This document shows positions 17,549 to 27,246 of a stretch of DNA of 64,000 nt, piece after piece (the first letter of the stretch is position 1; every line of letters starts with the position of its first letter). A program made the translations under genes and the position numbers. The stretch comes from Streptomyces colonosanans (lineage in GTDB: Bacteria > Actinomycetota > Actinomycetes > Streptomycetales > Streptomycetaceae), in NCBI RefSeq assembly GCF_001866645.1, contig NZ_MLYP01000007.1:123201-187200 (forward strand), given 5' to 3'. The notes beneath the pieces were generated by a model, which was not told the origin of the DNA, made no database searches, and saw only the letters and a program-made list of their open reading frames with translations.

Positions 17549-17980
17549 GTGACGTACAAGTACTTCGGCGCGCCGAACGGTGCCACTGCGGCCCGCGTAC
17601 CGATCTCGATGCGCCCCGAGGAACTCGGCGGCGACGAACTCGGCATGGGCGGGATGTTCACCAAGATCAAGCCGGAGACGATGGCGGCGATGGTCCTCAC
17701 GGGCATCGAGGGCGTCCCGCTGCACAAGGTCCCGCCGCTGGAACTGGTGGTCCTGCACCCCGACTACGCGGTGGTCAAACTCCCCATGACGGTCGTGGAC
17801 CCCCTGCGCGGCGTCGGCGAGGAGGCGGTGGGCGCGGCGGCGTTCATCTGGTCGACGGTGCCGGACCGGGGCGGGCCGCGGGACGCGTTCAATGTGTACC
17901 AACTGCTGCACGAGTGGCAGGACTTCAGCCATCGGTTGCATGAGGCGGGGCATCAGCCGTACTGCTTGGTGTGGCCCTGA
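17549..17980 (+). CDS. Conserved hypothetical protein
   Basis: 143 aa starting VTYKYFGAPNGATAARVPIS, with well-conserved-looking segments (FTKIKPETMAAMVLTGIEG, VPLHKVPPLELVVLHPDYAV, LLHEWQDFSHRLHEAGHQPY). I recall similar unannotated proteins in Streptomyces but no function. The start is uncertain: GTG 17549 is chosen because the upstream frame is low-complexity. The 3' end overlaps the stop of the convergent kinase gene by 28 nt, and 38 nt of its 3' end recur near 21.8 kb. Confidence 0.65.
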   Translation: MTYKYFGAPNGATAARVPISMRPEELGGDELGMGGMFTKIKPETMAAMVLTGIEGVPLHKVPPLELVVLHPDYAVVKLPMTVVDPLRGVGEEAVGAAAFIWSTVPDRGGPRDAFNVYQLLHEWQDFSHRLHEAGHQPYCLVWP

Positions 17981-20445
17981 GCCGATGTTTCGTGGGTAGC
18001 GGGCGGGGCTTTCGGGTCCCGCCCTCGGGAAGCCTGCGGCACAGCCCATGTGGTGTCTTCGGCGCCATGAGCTCGGGTGTAGGCAAGCGTCTCGTAATGG
18101 CGTGTGGCAGGCACGGTGGCGTACTCCGCGACGAGAGCCCGCGCCTGCTCCGACAGCGGCGGCGGGTCGATCATGCCCTCACCGGCTCCGGGAACCAGCG
18201 CCTCGGCCACATCACCGGCTGTCGGCCGCTGATCCGGATCGGGGTGAAGGCACGATCGGACCACCTCCACGAAGTCTCCGGGCAGCCCGGCGAGATCAGG
18301 TGTACCCGCCCGGATGCCGGCGACCACGGACGGCGTGTCCTGGCCCCAGGGGCTGCGCCCCAGAGCAAGGCGGGCGAGAACGGTACCCAGGGAGAACACA
18401 TCGCTGGCAGGTGTAAAGGTGCGCTGCTCGCGTAGTTGCTCGGGGGAGGCGTACGCGTAGGTGCCGACGAAGCCGCGCCGTGGCTCGGTGAGCCGTTCGA
18501 TCTGGGCGATACCGAAGTCGATGACGCGCGGGCCGTCCTCGGTCAGCAGAACGTTGGCCGGCTTGAGATCGAGGTGCACGATGCCCTCGGCGTGGATGGC
18601 GCTCAGGGCGACGGCGATGCCCGCCCCCAGCGTGCGCACCAGGTCGACTTCCAGCCCTCCGCAGCGCTCGGCGAGTTCCTGCAACGACGGGGCCGCCACG
18701 TAGGGCACCGCCATCCACGGGGTCGAACCGTCGGTGTCCGCGGCGATCACCGGCACGCTGAACCGCCCACCGACCCGCTGGGCCGCCCGCACCTCGTGGG
18801 CGAAGCCTCGCTTGATCGGGGGAGCCGCCGCGAGGTGCGCGTGCAGCGTCTTGACCGCGACCATCAGCCCGTCGGGATCCTGGCACAGGTAGACACGCCC
18901 GAAGCCGCCCTCGCCGACGCACTCCAGCACCTCGTACGTGCCGAAGACCGGTGGCTGGTCCACCCCGGCGGTGGGCCGGGCCCGCTCCATCTCCCGCCAG
19001 GTACCGATGGCCGCTGCCTGCGCGTGCACCGCGATCCGGCCGTCCGCAGCCCCCGCGGACATCCGCTTCCGCGCGTCCCGTTCACCCGTCGCGGGCTGCT
19101 CGTCCTTCACCACGACGACCTGCGCCGTCGCCGGTTCGCCCGCCCGGAAGACGTACGCCTCAAACCGCACGTTCTCGTCACTCAGGCGGGATACGTAGAC
19201 GCCCGGCAGCCCCAACCGCTCGCACACAAAGGCCTCTTCCGGTGTCGGCCGCAGGTCGCCGCGGGCGAAGCAGAGGGCTGTCGCTTCATACCCGTGCCGG
19301 GACAGCTTCCGCAGCACATCCGCCCACTGCTCCGCGGTCCATGTCGGGTCGCCCGCACCGCCGTTCACGACCGCAAGGCGGGTCGCGTGAGACGCGCCGG
19401 CCTCGCGTGCCAGCACTGCGCGTGCCGTCTCCGCCGCGGCCTGCACCGCCTCGCCCAACAGCGTCGCGGTCCCTTCCGCGATGCGGACCACCGTGCGCCG
19501 GTCCATCCGGGCAAGCTCGTCGCGCTGCCCGCGGAGGATGTCGTACTCCGGCGAACCCGGCCCCTGGCCCTGAAGCTCCATGCACGCGAGCACCTTCCCG
19601 AAGCAGTCGACAGCCGCCGCGTGGTCCTCCGCGCTCACCGCCGCCTTCGCCTGCGCGACACGCGCGGAGAGGGTATGCGAGCTGCCCGCCCCGTAGAGTT
19701 GCTCGCACCGCGCGGCTGCCTGCCCGTACATCCGGCCCGCGCGCTGGAAGTCTCCTGCGGCTTCGACCGCGGCGGCCGTCGCGAGGAGGTCCTGGAGCCC
19801 GTCGTGGCCGCCCTCGTTGCCGAACGGCAGCCCGCCGGCGACCTCGGCGTAGCGCTGACGAGCGATGTTGACAAGCTGATGCCCGGGGCCGAGCTCCTGT
19901 TGGGCGGTCTGCAACATCTGGGAGAAAGCGCGCAGCGCGGCCGCGTTGTCGCCGCTTTTCTGCTGCCAGTAACCCACCTCGCACAGCAGGGTGAGCGCCG
20001 TCTCGGTGCGGTTTTCCCGCTCGGCTGACCGGCGCATGCTTTCGTAGCGGCGAACGGCCTCCTCGGGTCGGCCCGACCGGCCGTGCCAGTGAGCCAGTTG
20101 ATGCCGGGCCAGTTCGGTGTCCTGATGGCGCGGTCCCTGCGTCCGCTCCCGGTCGGCCATCAGTCGGGCGAACATCTGCACTGCGGCTTCTGGTTGTCCG
20201 GACTCACCGGTCCAGTGGGCCAGTTGGTGCCGTAGCGCCAATGTGTCGGTGTCCTGCGGCCCCAGGACGCGTTCCGCTTGCGCGACCAGATCCGCGTAAC
20301 GTTCGGCGGCCTCCTCCGCGTTTCCCTGACGTCCTGTCAACTCAGCTTTTCTGCTGCCCTCCCGCAGTGATGCGACGAAATCCTCGCGGGGAACCGCGCC
20401 GGGATCCGATGTCGCCTCGCGCCGCCTGCCCAACCACCTCACCAA
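17953..20445 (-). CDS. TPR-repeat Ser/Thr protein kinase
   Basis: 830 aa. Residues about 20-300 are TPR-like helical repeats (ADLVAQAERVLGPQDTDTLA; ARLMADRERTQGPRHQDTEL). A middle segment (about 300-490) has no assigned fold. The C-terminal kinase domain (about 500-760) has the glycine loop CVGEGGFGRVYL, Lys in MVAVKTLHA, catalytic HLDLKPANVLL and metal-binding DFGIAQIERL. The order TPR then kinase is the reverse of common PknB-type proteins, and no transmembrane segment is seen, so it should be cytoplasmic. It lies downstream of a LacI gene on the same strand, with tandem dyad boxes just upstream. Confidence 0.9.
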   Translation of the reverse strand: MVRWLGRRREATSDPGAVPREDFVASLREGSRKAELTGRQGNAEEAAERYADLVAQAERVLGPQDTDTLALRHQLAHWTGESGQPEAAVQMFARLMADRERTQGPRHQDTELARHQLAHWHGRSGRPEEAVRRYESMRRSAERENRTETALTLLCEVGYWQQKSGDNAAALRAFSQMLQTAQQELGPGHQLVNIARQRYAEVAGGLPFGNEGGHDGLQDLLATAAAVEAAGDFQRAGRMYGQAAARCEQLYGAGSSHTLSARVAQAKAAVSAEDHAAAVDCFGKVLACMELQGQGPGSPEYDILRGQRDELARMDRRTVVRIAEGTATLLGEAVQAAAETARAVLAREAGASHATRLAVVNGGAGDPTWTAEQWADVLRKLSRHGYEATALCFARGDLRPTPEEAFVCERLGLPGVYVSRLSDENVRFEAYVFRAGEPATAQVVVVKDEQPATGERDARKRMSAGAADGRIAVHAQAAAIGTWREMERARPTAGVDQPPVFGTYEVLECVGEGGFGRVYLCQDPDGLMVAVKTLHAHLAAAPPIKRGFAHEVRAAQRVGGRFSVPVIAADTDGSTPWMAVPYVAAPSLQELAERCGGLEVDLVRTLGAGIAVALSAIHAEGIVHLDLKPANVLLTEDGPRVIDFGIAQIERLTEPRRGFVGTYAYASPEQLREQRTFTPASDVFSLGTVLARLALGRSPWGQDTPSVVAGIRAGTPDLAGLPGDFVEVVRSCLHPDPDQRPTAGDVAEALVPGAGEGMIDPPPLSEQARALVAEYATVPATRHYETLAYTRAHGAEDTTWAVPQASRGRDPKAPPATHETSAQGHTKQYG

Positions 20446-20498
20446 GCCACCCCCACTGCCTCAGCCGGACGCCTGCCGAGTGGCCAGTATGCTCTACC

Positions 20499-20521
20499 CA
20501 ATCGTTTGCGCCAATCGTTTG
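20499..20521. promoter_or_regulatory. Tandem CAATCGTTTG boxes upstream of the kinase gene
   Basis: Two exact copies of CAATCGTTTG (20499-20508 and 20512-20521) start 13 nt apart. Each is a near-dyad with the CAA-n-CG-n-TTG pattern and central CG typical of LacI-family half sites. They lie 54 nt upstream of the kinase start and downstream of the LacI gene, so they are candidate regulator sites. Confidence 0.4.
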
Positions 20522-20591
20522 GGTAACGGCGCCCACTGGACTCGGCCGAAGCGGAACTGACGGGTGATCGGCGTGGTTTACGTTGTCTCGC

Positions 20592-21632
20592 TCACCGCAG
20601 ACCGGGCCCGATCGGCGTGCCCGTGGAGGCCCGCACCACGAGATCGGGCCTGAGCACCTCCGAGGCGATGGGCTCGCCCGCGATACGGCGGAGCAGCAGC
20701 CGTACGGCGCGTCTGCCCTGCTCGGCCATCGGGGAGTGGACGCTGGTGAGCGGGACCGGCAGTTCGGCGGCGAGGGGGGTGTCGTTGAACCCGGCGAGCG
20801 CGAGGTCCTCCCCCAGCCGCAGGCCCAGGTCGCGGGCGGCGCCGATGGTGCCGATCGCCGCGAGATCGTTGACAGCGAAGATCGCGGTCGGCCGGTCGGA
20901 CCCGCTCAGCAACTCGACGGCGGCCCGGTGCCCGCCGGCCGTGTCGAAGCGGCAGTGCCGCACCGAGTGGGCGGACAGGGGCAGGCCGGCCTCGCGGTAG
21001 CGGTCGGTGAAGCCGGTGGTGCGGTCGGTGCCGGTGCTGGCGAAGGGTTCACCGGCGATGACGGCCACCTGGCGGTGGCCCAGGGCCAGGAAGTGCTCGG
21101 CCACGAGTCGCCCGCCCAGGTGGTCGTCGCAGGTGACCGCCGGGTGACCGGTATCGGTGCGGCGGTTGACGAGCACGAAGGGCGTGCCGTCCAGGGCCGG
21201 GGCGGCCAGCGCGGCCCCGTCCAGGTGTGCGTCGCCGATGATGAGGCCGTCCACCCGGCGACCCAGGACCATTCCGATCCGCTCGCGCTGGGTGGTGGGG
21301 TCGTCGTGGGTGTTGGTGACGAAGGTGGAGAGCCCTCGCAGGGTCGCCTCCTCCTCCACACCCTCGTAAATAGTGGCCACCACGATCTCCGACAGCCGGG
21401 GGAAGAGCACCCCGACCAGGTTGCTGCGCCGGGTGCGCAGGCTGGTGGCGTGCGGGTTGGGCCGGTAGCCGAGTTCGTCGGCCAGCTCGCGGATCCGTCG
21501 CGCCGTCTCGCCCGACGCCGCGCGGCCCTGCTCCCCGGACGAGCCGTTGAGGACCCGGGAGACCGTCGAGACGTGCAGCCCGAGCTGTTCCGCGATCCCG
21601 CGCAGTGTCACCGGACCGCCGTCGCCCGCCAT
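20592..21632 (-). CDS. LacI-family transcriptional regulator
   Basis: 346 aa. The N-terminal helix-turn-helix (VTLRGIAEQLGLHVSTVSRV, then LNG) and hinge region (ADELGYRPNPHATSLRTRRS) are followed by a periplasmic-binding-like effector domain (VGVLFPRLSEIVVATIYEGV ... VFAVNDLAAIGTIGAARDLG-type segments). No sugar operon is adjacent, so the effector is unknown. It is upstream of the kinase gene on the same strand with a 146-nt gap. Confidence 0.92.
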   Translation of the reverse strand: MAGDGGPVTLRGIAEQLGLHVSTVSRVLNGSSGEQGRAASGETARRIRELADELGYRPNPHATSLRTRRSNLVGVLFPRLSEIVVATIYEGVEEEATLRGLSTFVTNTHDDPTTQRERIGMVLGRRVDGLIIGDAHLDGAALAAPALDGTPFVLVNRRTDTGHPAVTCDDHLGGRLVAEHFLALGHRQVAVIAGEPFASTGTDRTTGFTDRYREAGLPLSAHSVRHCRFDTAGGHRAAVELLSGSDRPTAIFAVNDLAAIGTIGAARDLGLRLGEDLALAGFNDTPLAAELPVPLTSVHSPMAEQGRRAVRLLLRRIAGEPIASEVLRPDLVVRASTGTPIGPGLR

Positions 21633-21765
21633 ACCCGTCTCCCACCTCGCCGTTTTTGAACCGCCCCCATTCTCCCCAACGGCGCACCTCCACGGACCCG
21701 GAAGACAACTTCACCTGAGGTGCAGTACCAGGTCAGCGCCCTCCCGCTCCCCATCGCTCTACGGC

Positions 21766-21803
21766 TGGCGGGACTTGAGCCATCGGTAGCATGAGGCGGG
21801 GCA
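21766..21803 (+). repeat. 38-nt direct repeat copy, gene fragment with in-frame stop
   Basis: 35 of 38 nt match 17915-17952, the 3' end of the conserved hypothetical gene. The same reading frame gives WRDLSHR-stop-HEAGH against WQDFSHRLHEAGH, with TAG at 21787-21789 replacing a leucine codon. It is either a decayed paralogue fragment or the second direct repeat of an inserted segment. An open plus-strand frame continues to about 22020 without a recognisable family. Nothing else is seen in 21633-22126. Confidence 0.6.
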
Positions 21804-22126
21804 CTACTCCGGCGGCGACCAGGGGCCGGAACGCAAGTCGGCGATGCTGCGCCGGTTGCGGTTCTCCGGCGGCCCTCCGGCGGCCTTTCCCAGCGCGTTC
21901 CAGCCGGACGGTGGCTGGTCGGGAGCAGGCACGCACCCGGCTAAGCGATCTCGAGGAGGGCCACGTCTCTATCTTTTCGGCGAGCCGGAACCCCGCCTCG
22001 CCGCCGCTGCCTGTCGGGTAACCCGAAGGCAAGACGGGGCATCAGCCGCAGAACCGCAGACGAGGGCCGACCCCGGTCAGGGCCGGCCCTCTGAGTGGTG
22101 GTGCGGCTACTTCGCCGTCACGGCGG

Positions 22127-22585
22127 TCACTTCACCGTCACCGCCACCGGCTGCGACACCACGTTCCCGACCCTGACCCTGAGTTGCTCCCGGCCCTTGT
22201 AAGGCAGCCGGGTGTCCAGGGTGTAGTTGCTGGCCTTGTTGATCGTGGCGTGGATGTCGGTGCTCATCGGCTCCCACTTGCCGCTGTAGTAGCGCTCGAG
22301 CACCACCGGGCTGCCTATCTCCAGGCCGTCGGTGCGTCCCGTGAGCGTCACCCTGTCGCCGACCCTCACCTCGGTCCTGTTGACCTTGGTGGTGATCGAG
22401 GCCGAGCGGTGGGGCACCTGCGGGTTCGGCTTGAGCGTCGCCTTCGGCTCCGCCATGCGCGTCGCCTTGGGGTTCGGGTTCGGCTCGGCGGCGAACGCGC
22501 CGGCCGTTCCGGCCGTCAGCAGTGCCGCGGACAGCGCACCGACGGCGAACACACGGGTGGAGCGGGTACGGAGTGAGGATTTCAC
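22127..22585 (-). CDS. Small secreted protein
   Basis: 152 aa. GTG 22585 is chosen because AGGAGT lies 5 nt upstream. A Sec signal peptide (KSSLRTRSTRVFAVGALSAA, cleavage near AFA-AEP) precedes a Pro/Lys-rich linker and a beta-strand-rich Ig-like domain (VNRTEVRVGDRVTLTGRTDG; VVLERYYSGKWEPM; REQLRVRVGNVVSQPVAVTV). Such domains occur in exported Streptomyces proteins of unknown function. It stands alone. Confidence 0.75.
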   Translation of the reverse strand: MKSSLRTRSTRVFAVGALSAALLTAGTAGAFAAEPNPNPKATRMAEPKATLKPNPQVPHRSASITTKVNRTEVRVGDRVTLTGRTDGLEIGSPVVLERYYSGKWEPMSTDIHATINKASNYTLDTRLPYKGREQLRVRVGNVVSQPVAVTVK

Positions 22586-22978
22586 GTTGGACTCCTGTAC
22601 TAGGACAGTTCCCCCACTACGGACTCCCCCAGTGCGCGCACCATCGAGATTTGCACGTAACCGATTTGGCGGCGACCCGGATTTCACCTCATTGCCACGA
22701 AGTCATCAGACATATCGGTGACCGTCTGTGATCGAAGCAGGTGGGAGGAGCGGCCGTATGACCTAGTTATTACCTTCGTCTCAGATTCGCCCCGACAGCG
22801 CGAACGTCTGGGTGCGCCACGGCAGATGACCGTGCGCGCCCGGACCGCCCCGCGCCGCCGTGACACCGTCCACTCGTGTCCACAGGCTCCCTGGACCACG
22901 ACTCCCTGCCTACGCTGGTAAGGCGGCCTTCTCGAAGGCCGGGCCGTTCGCAGAGCCGCATGCCAGGAGAGCACGCCT
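22586..22978. other. Intergenic region between divergent genes
   Basis: About 390 nt between the divergently transcribed secreted-protein and permease genes, so it should hold promoters for both. I see an AT-richer patch near 22755-22780 but no confident promoter, operator or gene. Confidence 0.4.
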
Positions 22979-24928
22979 ATGGCCGCCACCGAGCGCACCC
23001 GCCCGAACCGGTTGCGGGCGTGGATGCTGGAGGGCCTGTCCGACATGGGCGGCGCCCCCCAGGGTCCGCACGCCCCGCCCGAACCCCCGCACAAGGGCCA
23101 GCGCTGGTGGCGGGTGATGTGCCTGACCGGTGTCGACTACTTCTCCACCCTCGGCTACCAGCCCGGCATCGCCGCCCTCGCCGCCGGCCTGCTCTCCCCC
23201 TTGGCCACCATCGTCCTGGTCCTCGTCACCCTCGCCGGCGCCCTGCCCGTCTACCGCCGCGTCGCCAGGGAGAGCCCGCACGGCCAGGGCTCCATCGCCA
23301 TGCTCGAACGCCTGCTCTCCTTCTGGAAGGGCAAGCTCTTCGTCCTGACCCTCCTCGGCTTCGCGGCCACCGACTTCCTGATCACCATCACCCTCTCCGC
23401 CGCCGACGCCTCCACCCACCTCATCGAAAACCCCCACCTCACCGGCACCCTCCACGGCCACCAGTTGCTCATCACCCTGCTTATGGTCGCCCTGCTCGGC
23501 GCGGTCTTCCTCAAAGGCTTCCTCGAAGCCATCGGCGTCGCCTTCGCCCTGGTCGCCGTCTACCTGGCCCTCAACGTCGTCGTCGTGGCCGTGGGCCTGT
23601 GGCATGTGCTCACCGCCGGCCATGTGATCACCGACTGGACCAGCGCCCTGAGCACCCAGCACGGCAACATCTTCGTCATGATCGGCTTCGCCCTGATCGT
23701 CTTCCCCAAGCTCGCCCTCGGCCTGTCCGGCTTCGAGACCGGGGTCGCCGTCATGCCGCATGTACGGGGTGACCCCGGTGACACCGAGGAGAAGCCCACG
23801 GGCCGGATCAGGGACACCAGAAAGCTGCTGACCACCGCCGCCGTCATCATGAGCGGCTTCCTGATCACCACCAGCTTCATCACCACCCTTCTCATCCCCG
23901 CACACGAGTTCAAGGCGGGCGGGCGGGCCAACGGACGGGCGCTGGCGTATCTGGCGCACGCATACCTCGGCAGTGGGTTCGGCACGGTCTACGACATCTC
24001 GACGATCGCCATCCTCTGGTTCGCCGGCGCCTCCGCCATGGCCGGGCTGCTCAACCTGATGCCCCGCTATCTGCCCCGCTACGGCATGGCCCCGCACTGG
24101 GCCCGAGCCGTACGCCCCATGGTCATCGTCTTCACCCTGATCGCCTTCCTGGTCACCTGGATCTTCGACGCCAGCGTCGACGCCCAGGGCGGCGCCTACG
24201 CCACCGGCGTCCTCGTGCTGATCAGCTCCGCCGCCATCGCGGTGACCGTCGCCGCACGCCGGGCCCGCCAGAAGGGCTGGACGATCGCCTTCGCCGTCAT
24301 CGCCGCCGTGTTCCTCTACACCACCGTCGTCAATGTCATCGAACGGCCGGACGGCGTGAAGATCGGCGCCTGCTTCATCACCGGGATCATCCTCGTCTCG
24401 CTGCTGTCCCGGCTCGCCCGCTCCTTCGAGCTGCGGGTCACCAGCGTGACCCTGGACGGCATGGCGGAACGGTTCGTCCGTGACATCGCCAGCCGGAAGA
24501 TACGGTTCATCGCCAACGAACCCCGCGGCCGCGACCTCGCCGAATACCGCGCCAAGATCGAGCAGATCCGCGCCGACGACGACGTCCCGCTGCAGGAGGA
24601 CTTCGTCTTCGTGGAGGTCACGATCGGCGACCCCTCGGAGTTCGAGGCGGGACTGAGCGTGCGCGGCGAGGTCCTGCACGACCGCTATCGCGTGCTCACC
24701 CTGGAGTCGTCCTCCATCCCCAACGCACTCGCCGCCCTGCTGCTGCACGTCCGCGACACCACCGGCTGCACCCCGCACATCTACTTCACCTGGACCGAGG
24801 GCAACCCGTTCGCGAACTTCCTGCGCTTCTTCCTCTTCGGGCAGGGCGAGGTGGCCCCGGTGACGCGGGAGGTCCTGCGCGAGGCGGAGCCCGACCGCAC
24901 CCGGCGGCCACGCGTCCACGTCGGCTGA
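22979..24928 (+). CDS. APC-superfamily amino-acid permease-like protein
   Basis: 649 aa with about 12 hydrophobic helices, beginning near [20 protein letters not shown] and including [20 protein letters not shown], the unwound-helix-type segment of APC transporters. A cytoplasmic C-terminal domain of about 150 residues follows ([20 protein letters not shown] ... [20 protein letters not shown]). Substrate unknown; amino acids or potassium-like ions are both possible for this subgroup. AGGAGA lies 8 nt before ATG 22979. It stands alone. Confidence 0.85.
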   Translation: MAATERTRPNRLRAWMLEGLSDMGGAPQGPHAPPEPPHKGQRWWRVMCLTGVDYFSTLGYQPGIAALAAGLLSPLATIVLVLVTLAGALPVYRRVARESPHGQGSIAMLERLLSFWKGKLFVLTLLGFAATDFLITITLSAADASTHLIENPHLTGTLHGHQLLITLLMVALLGAVFLKGFLEAIGVAFALVAVYLALNVVVVAVGLWHVLTAGHVITDWTSALSTQHGNIFVMIGFALIVFPKLALGLSGFETGVAVMPHVRGDPGDTEEKPTGRIRDTRKLLTTAAVIMSGFLITTSFITTLLIPAHEFKAGGRANGRALAYLAHAYLGSGFGTVYDISTIAILWFAGASAMAGLLNLMPRYLPRYGMAPHWARAVRPMVIVFTLIAFLVTWIFDASVDAQGGAYATGVLVLISSAAIAVTVAARRARQKGWTIAFAVIAAVFLYTTVVNVIERPDGVKIGACFITGIILVSLLSRLARSFELRVTSVTLDGMAERFVRDIASRKIRFIANEPRGRDLAEYRAKIEQIRADDDVPLQEDFVFVEVTIGDPSEFEAGLSVRGEVLHDRYRVLTLESSSIPNALAALLLHVRDTTGCTPHIYFTWTEGNPFANFLRFFLFGQGEVAPVTREVLREAEPDRTRRPRVHVG

Positions 24929-24976
24929 GGACGCCCCTCTCGTCCAGGCCGTGCTACTGCCCCAGCTCCCGTCCGC

Positions 24977-26536
24977 TCACTCGCTCCCGGCCCTCGTCCC
25001 CCCACCGACCGTGAACCCGATGACCGCTCCGCCGCCCTCGCGCCGGTACGCGAACGGCGCGCCCCCGTGCGACGTCGCCACCTCCCGCACGATCGACAGA
25101 CCGAGCCCCGAACCGGGCAGGCTCCTGGCGTCCGCGGCCCGGTAGAAGCGGTCGAAGACGCGCATGAGATCGCCCTCCGCGATGCCCGGCCCGCGGTCGA
25201 GGACCTCCACGCGCACGCTGCCCAGCGGCGGACCGGTGTCCGGCTCGTCGGAGTCCTCCAGCCGGGGCGGGTGCTCCGGGCCCGTGACGACGATCTCGAC
25301 CGGCGCCTCGCCGTCGCGGTCGAACTTCGCCGCGTTCTCCAACAGGTTGGACACCGCCCGCTGCAAGGCCGAGGCGCGTCCGTCGACCGTGGTGTCGCCG
25401 GTGACGCGGACGACGATCCCGCGGCCCGTGCGCCGGCGCGCGATCGTCGCCGCGTCCTCGGCGACGTCGGCGAGCGTCAGCCGCTGCACCGGTTCCGTGT
25501 CGGACTGGCCGGCCGCCAGGGCGACCAGCTCGTTGACCAGGTCGGTCAGCTCGCGGGACTCCTGGGCGAGGTCGGCGACCAGTTCCTCACGGGCAGCGGG
25601 CGGCAGCTCGTCGATCCGGCGCAGCAGCGAGATGTTCGTACGCAGAGACGTCAGCGGCGTACGGAGTTCGTGGCCTGCGTCCTGCACCAGCCGACGCTGG
25701 TCCTCCTCCGAGCGGGCCAGCCGCCCCAGCATGCGGTCGAAGGAACGGCCGAGGCGGGCCACCTCGTCGTTCCCGGTGACCGGGACCTGGATGCCGAGCC
25801 GCCGGGTGCGCGCCACGTCCTCGGCGGCACCGGCCAGCCGCACCAGCCGCCCGGTGATCCTGCGTGCCAGCCACCAGCCGAACAGTCCGGCCGCCACCAC
25901 CACCGCGCCCATCAGCAGGGCCGTGCGCTGCTGGAGGCTGCGCAGCAGGTCTTCGGTGCTGCTGAGTTCCTGGGCGACCTGCACCGCGCCGTTGCCGTGG
26001 CCGAGCCCGACAGTGGCCACCCGGTAGATGTCGCCGTTGACGTCGACGCTCTTGTGTTCCACCAGCTTGCCCGCCGTGACGGTGGCGGCGATGCGCCGGT
26101 CGTCGTCGCCGACGGGCAGGACCGGATGGGAGCGGCCGACGACCGTTCCGCCCGGGTCGAGCACCTGTACGACCGTGCGGCTGGGCCGGATGATCTCCTC
26201 GCGCGCGGAGTCGTGATCCTTGTCGGAGACGGCGAAGTCTTCCGGTGTCAGCCACTTCTGGCCGACCTGGGTCCGCAGGTCGGCGACGACCTGCGCGAAC
26301 ACGCTCTGCTGGTCCACGCGCACGAGGCGCGCGGCGGCGTCGTAGCTGAGGAAGCCGACGAGGACGGTGACGCCCGCGGCCACGGCCGCGAAGGACACGG
26401 TGAAGGTGGTCCGCAGCGATGAGATCCGCCGCAGCCGCGACCGCAGCCGCAGCCGGGCGCGCAGCCCGCGCGGCAGCCGCCGCCACAGACGCAACCAGAT
26501 CCCGGCATCGGTGGCCGGACCGAGCGCAGGAGGCAC
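24977..26536 (-). CDS. Sensor histidine kinase, MprB-like
   Basis: 519 aa. Two transmembrane helices flank an extracytoplasmic sensor, the first near residues 50-70 (FTVSFAAVAAGVTVLVGFLS) and the second near 215-235 (LLMGAVVVAAGLFGWWLARR). HAMP, HisKA with phospho-His in QDAGHELRTPLTSLRTN (about His289), and HATPase (NLLENAAKFDRDGEA; GSGLGLSIVREVA) follow. GTG 26536 overlaps the regulator stop TAG as TAGTG, with GGGAGGA as ribosome binding site. It phosphorylates the adjacent OmpR-type regulator. Confidence 0.93.
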   Translation of the reverse strand: MPPALGPATDAGIWLRLWRRLPRGLRARLRLRSRLRRISSLRTTFTVSFAAVAAGVTVLVGFLSYDAAARLVRVDQQSVFAQVVADLRTQVGQKWLTPEDFAVSDKDHDSAREEIIRPSRTVVQVLDPGGTVVGRSHPVLPVGDDDRRIAATVTAGKLVEHKSVDVNGDIYRVATVGLGHGNGAVQVAQELSSTEDLLRSLQQRTALLMGAVVVAAGLFGWWLARRITGRLVRLAGAAEDVARTRRLGIQVPVTGNDEVARLGRSFDRMLGRLARSEEDQRRLVQDAGHELRTPLTSLRTNISLLRRIDELPPAAREELVADLAQESRELTDLVNELVALAAGQSDTEPVQRLTLADVAEDAATIARRRTGRGIVVRVTGDTTVDGRASALQRAVSNLLENAAKFDRDGEAPVEIVVTGPEHPPRLEDSDEPDTGPPLGSVRVEVLDRGPGIAEGDLMRVFDRFYRAADARSLPGSGLGLSIVREVATSHGGAPFAYRREGGGAVIGFTVGGGTRAGSE

Positions 26537-27246
26537 TAGTCCTCCCTCAGCACATACCCCACGCCGCGCACCGTGTGGATGAGCGCCGGGGCCCCCGGCT
26601 CGTCGAGCTTGCGCCGCAGGTAGCCCACGTAGACGGCGAGGTTCTTGGAGCCGGGGCCGAAGTCGTACCCCCAGATGCGGTCGTAGATCGTGGCGTGGTC
26701 GAGGACGATGCCGGCATTGCGGGCGAGCAGTTCCAGCAGGTCGAACTCGGTCCGGGTGAGTTCCAGCTCGCGCTCGCCGCGCCAGGCCCGGCGCGCCTGG
26801 ACGTCCATGCGCAGCGCGGCGACGCACACCTGGCCGGTGGGGATCTTCTCCTCTTCCTTGGGCGCCTCGGGGGCGGAGCCGTTGGTGCGCCGCAGCAGGG
26901 CCCTCAGCCGGGCGAAGACCTCCTCGACGTCGAACGGCTTCACCACGTAGTCGTCGGCGCCCGCGTCCAGGCCCGCGATCCGGTCGGCCGTCTCCACCAG
27001 TGCGGTGAGCATCAGGATCGGGGTGCGGTCGCCCTCGGCGCGCAGCACACGGCACACCTGGAGGCCGTCGATGCCGGGCATCATCACATCGAGAACGAGC
27101 ACGTCGGGCTGGGTGCGATGGGCCTGGGCGAGCGCCTCCACCCCGTCGGCCACGGCGGTCACCGCGTAACCCTCCAGCGTCAGCGCGCGTTCCAGGGCAT
27201 GGCGGATGGCGCGGTCGTCCTCGGCGAGCAGCACGGTCTGGGTCAC
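26536..27246 (-). CDS. OmpR-type response regulator, MprA-like
   Basis: 236 aa. The receiver domain has the acidic pair AEDD and phospho-acceptor Asp53 in VLDVMMPGIDG, with Lys in DDYVVKPFDVEEV. A winged-helix DNA-binding domain (about 140-236) includes ELTRTEFDLLELLARNAGIV and HTVRGVGYVLRED. It is the first gene of the two-component operon, overlapping the kinase gene. The stimulus is unknown; the resemblance to MprAB suggests envelope stress, which is only an inference. Confidence 0.94.
   Translation of the reverse strand: MTQTVLLAEDDRAIRHALERALTLEGYAVTAVADGVEALAQAHRTQPDVLVLDVMMPGIDGLQVCRVLRAEGDRTPILMLTALVETADRIAGLDAGADDYVVKPFDVEEVFARLRALLRRTNGSAPEAPKEEEKIPTGQVCVAALRMDVQARRAWRGERELELTRTEFDLLELLARNAGIVLDHATIYDRIWGYDFGPGSKNLAVYVGYLRRKLDEPGAPALIHTVRGVGYVLRED

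Noticed and set aside
22910..24919. 669-aa minus-strand open frame opposite the permease
   Set aside because: Acidic low-complexity translation without domains; an antisense shadow of the permease.
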